NCBI GenBank assembly: GCA_020633325.1
Contig: JACKDX010000002.1
Location: 667,203-731,202, forward strand
Origin: Myxococcales bacterium
Lineage (GTDB): Bacteria; Myxococcota_A; Polyangia; Polyangiales; GCA-016699535
Direction of reading: 5' to 3'
DNA: 64,000 nucleotides
The position numbers and the translations under genes are program-made. The notes under the pieces are model-generated. The model searched no databases and was not told the DNA's origin. It saw nothing but the letters and a program-made list of their open reading frames with translations. Shown in pieces: positions 43,082 to 51,584 of this stretch. Within the stretch, counting starts at the first letter, position 1. Every line of letters begins with the position of its first letter.

Positions 43082-44368
43082 ATGGCTCAAAAGAAACGCG
43101 TGATGGTGGTGGGAAGCGGAGCGAGGGAACATGCCCTGTGCTGGAAACTCTCGCAATCGCCAGAGATCGAACAGCTATGGTGCGCCCCCGGCAACGCCGG
43201 GACAATGGCGCACGCAACTTCAGTAAGAGTGGCTATCGATGACACCGCGGCTCTTGTTAGCTTCGCCCAAGAGCACCGGGTGGATCTGGTGGTGATTGGT
43301 CCTGAGGGCCCCTTGGTATCTGGGCTGGTGGATGCGCTCGAACATGCGGGGATTTCGGCTTTTGGTCCGCGCCAAGCCGCCGCAAGGCTCGAGGGATCCA
43401 AAGTGTTTTCCAAGGAGTTCATGCGCCGCTGGAACATTCCCACCGCGCCGTTCAACGTATTCACCGATGCTGCCGAGGCCGTGCGTCATGTCGAGCATAG
43501 CAAGGGTCCCGTCGTGGTCAAAGCCGATGGACTCGCGGGCGGCAAGGGCGTGGTTGTGGCGGACAGTTCCGAAGAGGCAACGGCAGGCATTCGCCGCATC
43601 ATGGAAGCGCGTGTTTTCGGTGCCGCCGGAGAGGCGATCGTGATCGAGGATCGTCTATATGGGCAGGAAGTCAGTTACCACGTGATCTCAGATGGCACGC
43701 ACTTCGTCAGGCTCGCCTCGGCCCAGGATCACAAACGTCTTCTCGATGGGGATCTCGGACCGAATACCGGAGGTATGGGAGCATATTCGCCAGCGCCCAT
43801 CGTGACACCCCGCTTGGAAACGACAATTATGGACGAGGTCGTGGAGCCAACATTGCGCGGCATGGCCCAGGAAGGGGCGCCCTTTCGTGGAGCGCTTTTT
43901 GTGGGGCTTATGATCGTAGATGACAAGCCGGTGGTTTTGGAGTATAATGTAAGGTTTGGCGATCCGGAAGCCGAAGTGATGCTGGCTCGCCTTAGGGGTG
44001 ATCTATTTCCGCTGCTTTGGGGTTCGGCGCGGGGGGCTGTGGGCGAAGATGCGCTGGTGTGGGGCGCGCCGGCATCGTTGTGTGTAGTGCTTGCGGCTAA
44101 CGGATATCCAGGGGCCGTTTCTGTCAACAACAGAATCGCGGGTCTCAATCGCGCAAGCAGAATGCCCGGCGTGCATGTTTTTCACGGAGGCACCCAAGGT
44201 GACGGGGGAGCCCCGGTGACATCTGGCGGTCGCGTACTGACCGTGACAGCGGTGGGTGACGCGATGTCCGAGGCGAGAAGACGCGCCTATGAGGCGGTCG
44301 ACGTCATACATTTTGACGGCGCGCAATGCCGCCGCGATATCGGACGGCGCATTCTTGGCCACTCATGA
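43082..44368 (+). CDS. purD: Phosphoribosylamine-glycine ligase (GAR synthetase)
   Basis: The 428-residue ATP-grasp ligase joins phosphoribosylamine and glycine. The N-terminal fold begins VMVVGSGAREHALCWKLSQS; the ATP-grasp part has SKVFSKEFMRRWNIPT, VVVKADGLAGGKGVVVA and the metal-binding LEYNVRFGDPEAEVML. It is five bases after purH, and its stop overlaps the tsaC start (ATGA). The next step's enzymes are not nearby, while purF lies at 54-55 kb on the other strand. Confidence 0.97.
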   Translation: MAQKKRVMVVGSGAREHALCWKLSQSPEIEQLWCAPGNAGTMAHATSVRVAIDDTAALVSFAQEHRVDLVVIGPEGPLVSGLVDALEHAGISAFGPRQAAARLEGSKVFSKEFMRRWNIPTAPFNVFTDAAEAVRHVEHSKGPVVVKADGLAGGKGVVVADSSEEATAGIRRIMEARVFGAAGEAIVIEDRLYGQEVSYHVISDGTHFVRLASAQDHKRLLDGDLGPNTGGMGAYSPAPIVTPRLETTIMDEVVEPTLRGMAQEGAPFRGALFVGLMIVDDKPVVLEYNVRFGDPEAEVMLARLRGDLFPLLWGSARGAVGEDALVWGAPASLCVVLAANGYPGAVSVNNRIAGLNRASRMPGVHVFHGGTQGDGGAPVTSGGRVLTVTAVGDAMSEARRRAYEAVDVIHFDGAQCRRDIGRRILGHS

Positions 44369-44925
44369 CGTTTGGCGCTTCTTTGGAGGCACTTCGTGCA
44401 GGCGGAGTGATCGCGTGCCCCACCGAGACGCTGGTGGGTTTGCTGGCGGATGCACATTGCCATTCTGCCATAGAGCGCATTATGTCCATCAAAGGACGCG
44501 CTGCTCATCAACCCATTGCCCTCTTGATCCCCGATTTTGCGATGCTCGGCGAAGTCGCGGAGGATCTTACGCCAATCGGGAGTGTTTTGGCGCGGCAACA
44601 CTGGCCGGGGCCTCTCACTTTGGTGGTCGTCGCCAAACGCGGTTTGCATCCTGCTTTGCTTCAGGATGGCAAGGTGGGGATACGCATCCCAGGTCGTAGC
44701 CCGGCGCTTGATATCGTACAGGCCTTTGGCGGTCCTTTGACGGCCACCAGCGCCAACCTCAGTGGGCAGCCTGCCGTGTCCTCGACCGCCATGCTTGAGC
44801 CTGGCGTGCGCTCGGCCGTGGATTACGTGATCGAAGGCGCAGCAGACCTGGCCCTACCATCCACGGTGGTCGATGTCAGCGGCGAAATGCCCGTGCTCCT
44901 TCGGCAGGGCGCGCTTCGGGTCTAG
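44365..44925 (+). CDS. tsaC: L-threonylcarbamoyladenylate synthase (Sua5/YciO/YrdC family)
   Basis: The protein has 186 residues from ATG 44365, coupled to purD by ATGA. It makes threonylcarbamoyl-AMP for the universal t6A37 tRNA modification. The YrdC fold is recognised by GGVIACPTETLVGLLADA, IKGRAAHQPIALLI, WPGPLTLVV, VGIRIPGRS and TSANLSGQP. The length is that of the single-domain TsaC/YrdC type. Its location behind purD may reflect shared expression rather than shared pathway. YciO-type paralogues cannot be fully excluded by eye. Confidence 0.88.
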   Translation: MTFGASLEALRAGGVIACPTETLVGLLADAHCHSAIERIMSIKGRAAHQPIALLIPDFAMLGEVAEDLTPIGSVLARQHWPGPLTLVVVAKRGLHPALLQDGKVGIRIPGRSPALDIVQAFGGPLTATSANLSGQPAVSSTAMLEPGVRSAVDYVIEGAADLALPSTVVDVSGEMPVLLRQGALRV

Positions 44926-44987
44926 GATTGAGCATTCTCGTGAATCCCTGGCGTTTCGGTGGCGTTTTGGGCTAAGTTCTGTGCGGG

Positions 44988-47900
44988 ATGCAAGATGAAG
45001 AGCATAGGCCGCTGGCAACACCTTTGCGGGCGCTCGATGCGAGGCTATTGCGTTTCCGTGCCAAGCGAGGCGACAACCCCGTAGCGCTGGCCGAAGAGCT
45101 CATCGCCGTGGGTCGATACGGCGATGCCTCCGATGTCCTGGACATGGCCCTGACCGACGCCAGAGGAGAGGATGTCTCGCTTGCGCTGATGTTAGGCCGC
45201 ACGTGGTTGATGGCAGGTGAGTTTGAAAAAGCGCAAGCGCTTCTGGTTCAGACAGCGCGGGCACAACCCAACAACAAAGAAGTTTTTCGATGGTTGGGCT
45301 CGTTGTTGCTCAAGCGGGGAGATCCAGACCGCGCCATTCGCGTTCTCGACCGTGCGGTGCTGCTTGATCCGCGCGATGCGGAGATCCATTCGTTGCACGC
45401 ACGGGCGAAACGCTTATTGAGTGTCGCCCAAAGCGTGGTGCCTATGGCAGAGCCGAGTGTTGTCGAGCAACTCGATGAGGCATCGATTAGACCGCTGGAC
45501 GGCGTTTCGACCGTGGCGAAAGCATATCCTCTAAGGCCTCCCCCACCGCCCCCTTTAGCCAAAGCGCCGACGCCACTAATGAAAGCGTCTCCATCCGGCA
45601 CCTTGCCCCTTTCAGCCGCGCTTGCTCCGCCAGTGGTGGATGAGGACGATGCCAACTTCGATCCCGATGAAGAAACGCTTTTCTACGGGTCGCAGACGGG
45701 GCCCAAGCCCGAGGTGCCAAGTCGAGAGTGGGAGGAAGAACCTGTCACCGGCGTATTTGACGACGTCGCCCCCCAGGCCCCAAGGCGTGCGATAGGGACG
45801 GGGACCATTCGCGGCATGCCGAACGTCAGCGAGTCTGGCAGGCCCATAGCAGTGACGGAGGCTAGCGCTGCATCGGATGGAGAAGCTTTGGCTGCCGTTG
45901 GCCGACGCGACGCGACGGACACGGGAAAACTGCTCGGGCAGTTGGTACGCGAAGTATTAGACAGCCAACGGCCGGAGCCTTTGCACCAACGACCGAGCAC
46001 GCGGCCCAAAATTCCGCTGCACACGACACCCACAGAAAATAAAGCTGCGGACATCCCCAGAGCGGGGCTTTTTGAGCAAAGCGTGAGCAAGCAATTCGAT
46101 CTCGAGCCCCCCGTCTCGAGATTTGAGAATGCGCCGGATGATATCGATATGTTCGAGTCAACCGCAATGTTGGACAAGGCGACGACGGAGGCACTTAGGT
46201 CGCGGACGCTGGGGGATGGCAACGACACACTTCGTGAGAATGAGCCGCCGCATGCTGCGAAGGCGCATCATGATCAGTTGGCGGCATGGCCCGACGCCCA
46301 AGCGATGGAGCGCAACTCGGTACCCTTCGTTGCGTCACGTCTCGCCGGTGGCCTTCCGCGCCCCGCTTCGCGTGTGCCACGGTCCGATGTGGCAGCGCCC
46401 CCCCGCCAACGGCGCGGCGCACGGCCTGCAGGCCATGGATTGGGCGTGTGGATCACGTTGTTTGTCTTGGTGGCGTTAGGGGTCGGGGGATATTTCGGCT
46501 GGATGCATTGGCAAAATCAGAACTACGAAAAGGCGGTGGCCATAGTAGGGCGCGCTCGGACGCTTGCATTGCGCGGTGATGCGCCTTCGCTTCGCAAAGC
46601 GGAGACGGAGCTTCGGCATGCCATGAAACTGTCTTCGGGTCAGCTCGCTCCGAGCGGCAATCTTCTGCTCTTCGTGCAAATGCAGCGGGCCCTGGAGGAA
46701 GGTTACTACGACATCAATGCGCTGCGCTTGACCGTGCGCACCTTGGGGCCAAAAGCGGCGACCGCTCCGTATCGGGATGCATCTCTCGCCGTCATCTATG
46801 CGCTCGCTCCTGATGGCGCGACAGCCCAGCGATACTTGAGCCGCGTGTTGGATTATACGGCGACGGACCCTGCGTTGGCGTATGTGGTCGGGAGGCTCAA
46901 GCAACGCGCGGGCGATCTTGAGACCGAGACGTTTTTGCGCCTCGCGGCGGGAGGCGCCGAGCGGTTCTCTGCCGCCGAATTGGCGTTCGTGCCGCTTTTT
47001 TTGGATCGGGGTGCCGTCGCCGTTGCCGAACAGATCCCGGCCCGAGTGCTCGCGTCCTATCCGGGGCACCTCAGGGCGTGGCTGTGGTCCCTGCTTGTGC
47101 GGGCGCGCGACGTAGAACCGCAAGAAGTGCTCGCCGCGATTGAGCGTGAGAGTGGTCGGCTTAGCGAGGCCGCTCCCACTGATCGCTTCTTGGCGGAGCT
47201 GATTCGCATTCGCATGCATGCGGTGGGCGACGATAGGAAAAGCGCGCTTCTGGCTATGGATAGGGCAGCCGCCATCAGACTAGACGATCCTATACTGATG
47301 GCGTTGCTTGCTACCTGGGAGCAGCGGCTTGGGACCCTGGACAAAGCCGAACACACCATTAACCAAGCGCTTAAGTTTTCTCCCGAAAATGCCAGTTTGA
47401 AACGTCGTCTCCTGGAGATTCGGGTCCAGCAAGGCAAGCCCCTTGATGAATTCGACGCGACCATGCCGGCGGGTTTTGATAGTGTGGAGAGCGCACGACT
47501 TCGCACGCATGCGGCGCTGCTGACGCGTACGCTGCGCGATCTGGAGCGTGTTGGCGTGGCGCTCGATGGGTTTGCTCCGGCGGATGTCGCCGAGGCCGCG
47601 GAGGTGCGCGCTTTGAAGGTGAGGGTCGAAGTGGCGTTAGGCCAGCCCCCCCAACCTCTGCTGCAACAGGCGCAAGGGCTGGTAGAGCAGTTTCCAAAAA
47701 GCCAAGAAGCTGCCACGAGCCTTCTTGAGGCCGCCTTGGCCGCGAACGATCCTCAGGCGGCAAATCGCGGCATCGGCATGCTGCAAAACTTGGCGCCTGA
47801 CGACGCACTGACCCACTTTTTGCGGGCGCGCGTGCTGCTTGGAGCAGGGCAGTTCGAGGATGCCGAGCGCGCAGTGCGGAAATCACTCGAGCTCTTGCCG

Positions 47901-48704
47901 GGCTATGAACCTGCCCGGGTGCTTTTGGCTGAAATTCTCATCGACGGCGGAAGATTCGAGGAGGCGGACCGGTGGCTCAACGAAGGCGGCAAGGAGGACG
48001 TTTCTTCGGGAAGGTTAACCCTAGATGCGGCGCTCAATCGCGTCCGAGTGGCTCTCGGCCTTAAGCAGTTCGACCGCGCGCGACAGATTGTGGACTTGCT
48101 GACGCCGGAGCAACGCAGCGTGGAGCGTGTGCGCCTCGCATCCGCAAAGATCGCGTTGGCGGAGGGCAAAGTGCCGGAGGGTCTTGCGGAGATCACGCCA
48201 TTGGCCGAGGCGCCTGAAGCGGGAGCGCCTCTGTTAGCGGTGTATGGCGATTTACTATTAGCATCCGGATGGATGGGGCGTGCAGCCGCTGCCTATCGAC
48301 GCGCATTGGAGAAACGGGCCAATCTCCCGGAAGCACTGCTGGGGCAGGCCGAAGTGGAGCTTCGGGCGACACGGTCGACCTCAGCATTGGCAATGCTAGC
48401 GCGCGCAGAAACGGCATTGGCAGGGCAAATGCGGCCTGAGGCGATGCGGGCGCGGCTTTGGATGCTTAAAGGCCGCGCGTATTTATTGCAGGGGCCGGCA
48501 AAGCTTTCCGATGCGACCTCGCTATTGCGCCGGGCAACCCAATCGCAAGCGGCGCCGGCTGAAAGTTTTTTTTGGTTTGGCGAAGCGCTCTCGAGCCAAT
48601 CTTCTGCGCAGGCGGCGGACGCTTATAAGCGATACTTGGAGCTTGACCCGAGCGGCAGTTACGTGGAACGTGCAAAACAAGCGATAGGGGCCTTGGCATT
48701 GTAA
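44988..48704 (+). CDS. 1238-residue TPR protein with central transmembrane helix
   Basis: The N terminus (about 25-145) carries TPR-like helical pairs (EVFRWLGSLLLKRGDPDRAIRVLDRAV). A Pro-rich disordered stretch (RPPPPPPLAKAPTP, about 184) and an acidic/charged linker lead to one transmembrane helix at about 485-507 (VWITLFVLVALGVGGYFG). The remaining 730 residues are almost entirely helical TPR-like repeats, such as EDAERAVRKSLELLPGYEPARVLLAEIL. This gives a cytoplasmic scaffold and a periplasmic superhelix on one chain, as in several myxobacterial motility and secretion scaffolds. No partner can be named. It starts 62 bases after tsaC. Confidence 0.85.
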   Translation: MQDEEHRPLATPLRALDARLLRFRAKRGDNPVALAEELIAVGRYGDASDVLDMALTDARGEDVSLALMLGRTWLMAGEFEKAQALLVQTARAQPNNKEVFRWLGSLLLKRGDPDRAIRVLDRAVLLDPRDAEIHSLHARAKRLLSVAQSVVPMAEPSVVEQLDEASIRPLDGVSTVAKAYPLRPPPPPPLAKAPTPLMKASPSGTLPLSAALAPPVVDEDDANFDPDEETLFYGSQTGPKPEVPSREWEEEPVTGVFDDVAPQAPRRAIGTGTIRGMPNVSESGRPIAVTEASAASDGEALAAVGRRDATDTGKLLGQLVREVLDSQRPEPLHQRPSTRPKIPLHTTPTENKAADIPRAGLFEQSVSKQFDLEPPVSRFENAPDDIDMFESTAMLDKATTEALRSRTLGDGNDTLRENEPPHAAKAHHDQLAAWPDAQAMERNSVPFVASRLAGGLPRPASRVPRSDVAAPPRQRRGARPAGHGLGVWITLFVLVALGVGGYFGWMHWQNQNYEKAVAIVGRARTLALRGDAPSLRKAETELRHAMKLSSGQLAPSGNLLLFVQMQRALEEGYYDINALRLTVRTLGPKAATAPYRDASLAVIYALAPDGATAQRYLSRVLDYTATDPALAYVVGRLKQRAGDLETETFLRLAAGGAERFSAAELAFVPLFLDRGAVAVAEQIPARVLASYPGHLRAWLWSLLVRARDVEPQEVLAAIERESGRLSEAAPTDRFLAELIRIRMHAVGDDRKSALLAMDRAAAIRLDDPILMALLATWEQRLGTLDKAEHTINQALKFSPENASLKRRLLEIRVQQGKPLDEFDATMPAGFDSVESARLRTHAALLTRTLRDLERVGVALDGFAPADVAEAAEVRALKVRVEVALGQPPQPLLQQAQGLVEQFPKSQEAATSLLEAALAANDPQAANRGIGMLQNLAPDDALTHFLRARVLLGAGQFEDAERAVRKSLELLPGYEPARVLLAEILIDGGRFEEADRWLNEGGKEDVSSGRLTLDAALNRVRVALGLKQFDRARQIVDLLTPEQRSVERVRLASAKIALAEGKVPEGLAEITPLAEAPEAGAPLLAVYGDLLLASGWMGRAAAAYRRALEKRANLPEALLGQAEVELRATRSTSALAMLARAETALAGQMRPEAMRARLWMLKGRAYLLQGPAKLSDATSLLRRATQSQAAPAESFFWFGEALSSQSSAQAADAYKRYLELDPSGSYVERAKQAIGALAL

Positions 48705-48746
48705 CATGGGGCGGTTGGCAGACACTTCCCCACAACGACAGAATTG

Positions 48747-49889
48747 ATGGATACATCTTTAACCGACGAGCAACGCCTCATCCAAGACACCGTGCGGGAG
48801 TTTGCCGAGCGGGAAGTAGCACCTCGCGCCAAACAGTTGGATGCCGAGTCCATGTGGCCAGCAGCGTTGATCGACGGGCTGGCTAAGCTCGGTCTGATGG
48901 GCATGACGGTGCCCGAAGCATGGGGTGGTTCCGGTGTCGATCATATTAGCTATGCCATCGCGGTCGAAGAGATCAGCCGCGCCTGCGCTTCGCTTGGCGT
49001 TATCATGTCCGTCAATAACTCTTTGGCGTGCGCGCCGCTTGCGGCCCATGGGACAGACGCTCAGAAAGAAAAGTATCTCAAGCCGTTAGCGTCCGGGGAA
49101 AAGCTGGGATGTTTTGGTCTGACGGAGCCAGCGAGCGGCTCGGATGCCAGTCACATGGAGACAGTCGCCCATAAAGATGGCGACGGATGGGTTATCAGCG
49201 GCTCCAAGAACTGGATTACCAATGGTCCTCATGCTGACGTGATCATTGTGTTTGCAGCGACTGATCGGCAAGCTGGCCCCCGGGGCATCACCGCATTCGT
49301 GGTGTCGACCGATGCGAAAGGCTTCGGCCGCGAGACGCCCGATAGCAAACTTGGCATTCATGCCGCGCACTCGTGTACGGTATTCTTTGACCAATGCAGG
49401 ATCCCGACGACTCACCAACTGGGAGAGGAGGGAGAAGGCTTCAAGATTGCCATGGCGACTCTGGATGGCGGCCGAATTGGCATTGCGGCGCAAGCCCTGG
49501 GTATCGCGCGCGCGGCGTTCGAAAAGGCAAGAGATTACGCCAAGGAGCGCAAAGCGTTTGGGGAACCGATCGCGAACAAACAGGCGATTCAGTTTATGTT
49601 GGCCGACATGGCCACCGAGATTGAAGCGGCTCGGCTGTTGGTCCAACGCGCCGCGTGGCTAAAAGACCAAGGACAGCGGCATACATCAGAGGCTGCGGTG
49701 GCGAAATTGTTTGCATCCGAAATGGCCACCCGCGTGTCCCACAAAGCACTCCAAATACACGGGGGCTACGGATACTCTACGGATTACGACGTCGAGCGAC
49801 ACTACCGGGATGCACGCATCACCGAGATTTACGAGGGCACCAGCGAAATCATGCGCATCGTGATCGCCGCGCGCGCGCTTCGCGAGTAA
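48747..49889 (+). CDS. Acyl-CoA dehydrogenase (first of pair)
   Basis: The protein has 380 residues from ATG 48747 (a TTG precedes it). It is a normal-length FAD-dependent acyl-CoA dehydrogenase: LGMTVPEAWGGSGVDHISY-type N-terminal helices, CFGLTEPASGSDASHM (FAD/substrate contact), KNWITNGPHADV, YAKERKAFGEPIANKQ, QIHGGYGYSTDYDVER and the YEGTSEI motif with the usual catalytic Glu. It is likely a short-chain type from motif resemblance, but chain length is not determinable by eye. The second dehydrogenase gene begins two bases after its stop. Confidence 0.93.
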   Translation: MDTSLTDEQRLIQDTVREFAEREVAPRAKQLDAESMWPAALIDGLAKLGLMGMTVPEAWGGSGVDHISYAIAVEEISRACASLGVIMSVNNSLACAPLAAHGTDAQKEKYLKPLASGEKLGCFGLTEPASGSDASHMETVAHKDGDGWVISGSKNWITNGPHADVIIVFAATDRQAGPRGITAFVVSTDAKGFGRETPDSKLGIHAAHSCTVFFDQCRIPTTHQLGEEGEGFKIAMATLDGGRIGIAAQALGIARAAFEKARDYAKERKAFGEPIANKQAIQFMLADMATEIEAARLLVQRAAWLKDQGQRHTSEAAVAKLFASEMATRVSHKALQIHGGYGYSTDYDVERHYRDARITEIYEGTSEIMRIVIAARALRE

Positions 49890-49891
49890 CT

Positions 49892-51034
49892 ATGAATTTC
49901 GCGCTCAGTGAAACACAAATCCTGATCAGACATACTGCGCGCGAATTTGCACAGCGTCGACTGGTACGCTTTGCCGACGAGTTTGAGGAACAAGGGCAGG
50001 TTCCTCCCGATGTACTGCGGGAGATGGCGGAACTCGGCCTGATGGGTGTCGCTATCCCGGAAGCGCTTGGCGGCAGCGAGGCCGGTGCGGTTGCGTTTGC
50101 GCTGGCCTTGGCTGAGGTCGCCGCAGGCTGCGCATCGACAGCCGTCATGATGGCGGTGAGCAATATGGTGGCGGAGATCATCACGCGCTATGGCACCCCT
50201 CAGCAAAAGCAGACGCATGTACCTCGCATATGTTCAGGGGAATATGTCACCGCGTCGTTTGCGCTAAGTGAAGCGGATGCCGGAAGCGATCCGGCGAACA
50301 TGGGCACAGTGGCTCGCAAGTCCGGAAAAAAATGGCGTATTGACGGCGGCAAGCAATGGATTAGCAACGGCACCACGGCGGGCGTGTTTGTCATTTGGGC
50401 GCGCACCGGAGAGGCGGGACACCGCGGAATCAGTTGTTTTCTGGTGACACAGGGTCAACCCGGACTCGTGGTGGGACCGAAAGAAGACAAGATGGGACTA
50501 CGCGGTTCCGACACGGTGAGCCTCGCATTAGATGACTGTACTGTCGATGACACTGACATGTTAGGAGCCGAGGGCTTGGGCTTTGGGATCGCCATGGCGG
50601 CGCTCGATGGTGGGCGCATCAGCATTGCCGCTCAATGCGCGGGAATCGCTTCTGCGGCCAACCGCCACATGCAAAAGTATGCTAAAGAACGAAAGCAGTT
50701 CGGGACGCCGCTCGCAGACTTTCAAGCCATTCAATGGATGGTTGCAGATAGCGAGAAGGAGCTCGATGCCATGACTTTGCTTGGATGGCGTGCCGCGAGC
50801 CTCAAGGACGCCGGGCTGCCGTATTCCCAGGCGGCATCCATGGCGAAGCTCTATGCATCGGAAGCAGCCTGGAGGGTGTGTAATCGGGCGGTCCAGGTGC
50901 ACGGCGGATATGGATACAGCCGAGAATACCCGCTGGAGCGCTATTTGCGGGATGTGCGGGCCACCCAGATTTATGAGGGAACCAGCGAGATTCAGCGTCG
51001 AGTGATCGCGCGCAACCTACTGCATCCAATCTAG
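49892..51034 (+). CDS. Acyl-CoA dehydrogenase (second of pair)
   Basis: The protein has 380 residues from ATG 49892; the frame is open further upstream but only inside the preceding gene. Family motifs are ASFALSEADAGSDPANM, KQWISNGTTAGVFVIWA, YAKERKQFGTPLADFQ, VQVHGGYGYSREYPLER and IYEGTSEIQRRVIARNL. It is clearly paralogous to the upstream dehydrogenase but diverged, so the two probably act on different substrates or at different steps. The TPR gene and the mutase gene follow closely on the same strand. Confidence 0.93.
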   Translation: MNFALSETQILIRHTAREFAQRRLVRFADEFEEQGQVPPDVLREMAELGLMGVAIPEALGGSEAGAVAFALALAEVAAGCASTAVMMAVSNMVAEIITRYGTPQQKQTHVPRICSGEYVTASFALSEADAGSDPANMGTVARKSGKKWRIDGGKQWISNGTTAGVFVIWARTGEAGHRGISCFLVTQGQPGLVVGPKEDKMGLRGSDTVSLALDDCTVDDTDMLGAEGLGFGIAMAALDGGRISIAAQCAGIASAANRHMQKYAKERKQFGTPLADFQAIQWMVADSEKELDAMTLLGWRAASLKDAGLPYSQAASMAKLYASEAAWRVCNRAVQVHGGYGYSREYPLERYLRDVRATQIYEGTSEIQRRVIARNLLHPI

Positions 51035-51055
51035 GCCCCGTGCTATGATGCGCAT

Positions 51056-51577
51056 ATGAGTGAGAGTGACCCGAACGAGGTGCGTTGGGATGCGGTAGGG
51101 GAGGCCCTTGAGCTTTTGCGAGAGGGAGACACCGAGCAGGCTTTGAAGGAACTCCAAAGGATTCTCGTGGAGGATGCCGACAACGAATATGGGCACTACT
51201 ATCTAGGTGTCGCGTATTTTGAGCGGGGTGAGTTCGTCCCAGCGATGAAAGCCTACCTTAGAGCTATCGAACTTGCTCCGGCATATCTGGGAGCGATGCT
51301 GGGACTGGGCCACGCCCTACGCATGCTCGGCCGATACCAGGAGTCGATTCGAGTGGGCCGCGAGGTGCTCATCCAGCAGCCAGAAGATCCGGACGCATTG
51401 CATTTGTTGGGCCTAGCGCATTTCGCTCAGGGAGATGAGGCTGAGGCGCGCGATTATCTGCAGCGCTTTCTCAATACGCGTCCAGAGGTCGAGGTCCAGA
51501 TGGAAGTAGAAGGAATGTTGGAAGTGCTCGGAGGCAATGTGGTGGCATTGCACCCCGATATCACTCGGCTCAATTGA
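51056..51577 (+). CDS. Small TPR protein
   Basis: The protein has 173 residues made of about four TPR units (EQALKELQRILVEDADNEYGHYYLG, FVPAMKAYLRAIELAPAYLG, YQESIRVGREVLIQQPEDPD, DEAEARDYLQRFLNTRPE). It has no signal peptide or catalytic motif and is probably a cytoplasmic adaptor. It sits 21 bases after an acyl-CoA dehydrogenase gene and 7 bases before the mutase start, so it may help assemble the neighbouring enzymes; that link is positional only. Confidence 0.85.
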   Translation: MSESDPNEVRWDAVGEALELLREGDTEQALKELQRILVEDADNEYGHYYLGVAYFERGEFVPAMKAYLRAIELAPAYLGAMLGLGHALRMLGRYQESIRVGREVLIQQPEDPDALHLLGLAHFAQGDEAEARDYLQRFLNTRPEVEVQMEVEGMLEVLGGNVVALHPDITRLN

Positions 51578-51584
51578 GGCGCGA

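Noticed and set aside
45683..46228. Minus-strand 181-codon frame
   Set aside because: It is antisense to the disordered linker of the TPR protein and Ser/Arg rich, as expected of a shadow.
49655..49891. 79-codon extension of the second acyl-CoA dehydrogenase
   Set aside because: It lies inside the first dehydrogenase gene; the family N terminus begins at ATG 49892.
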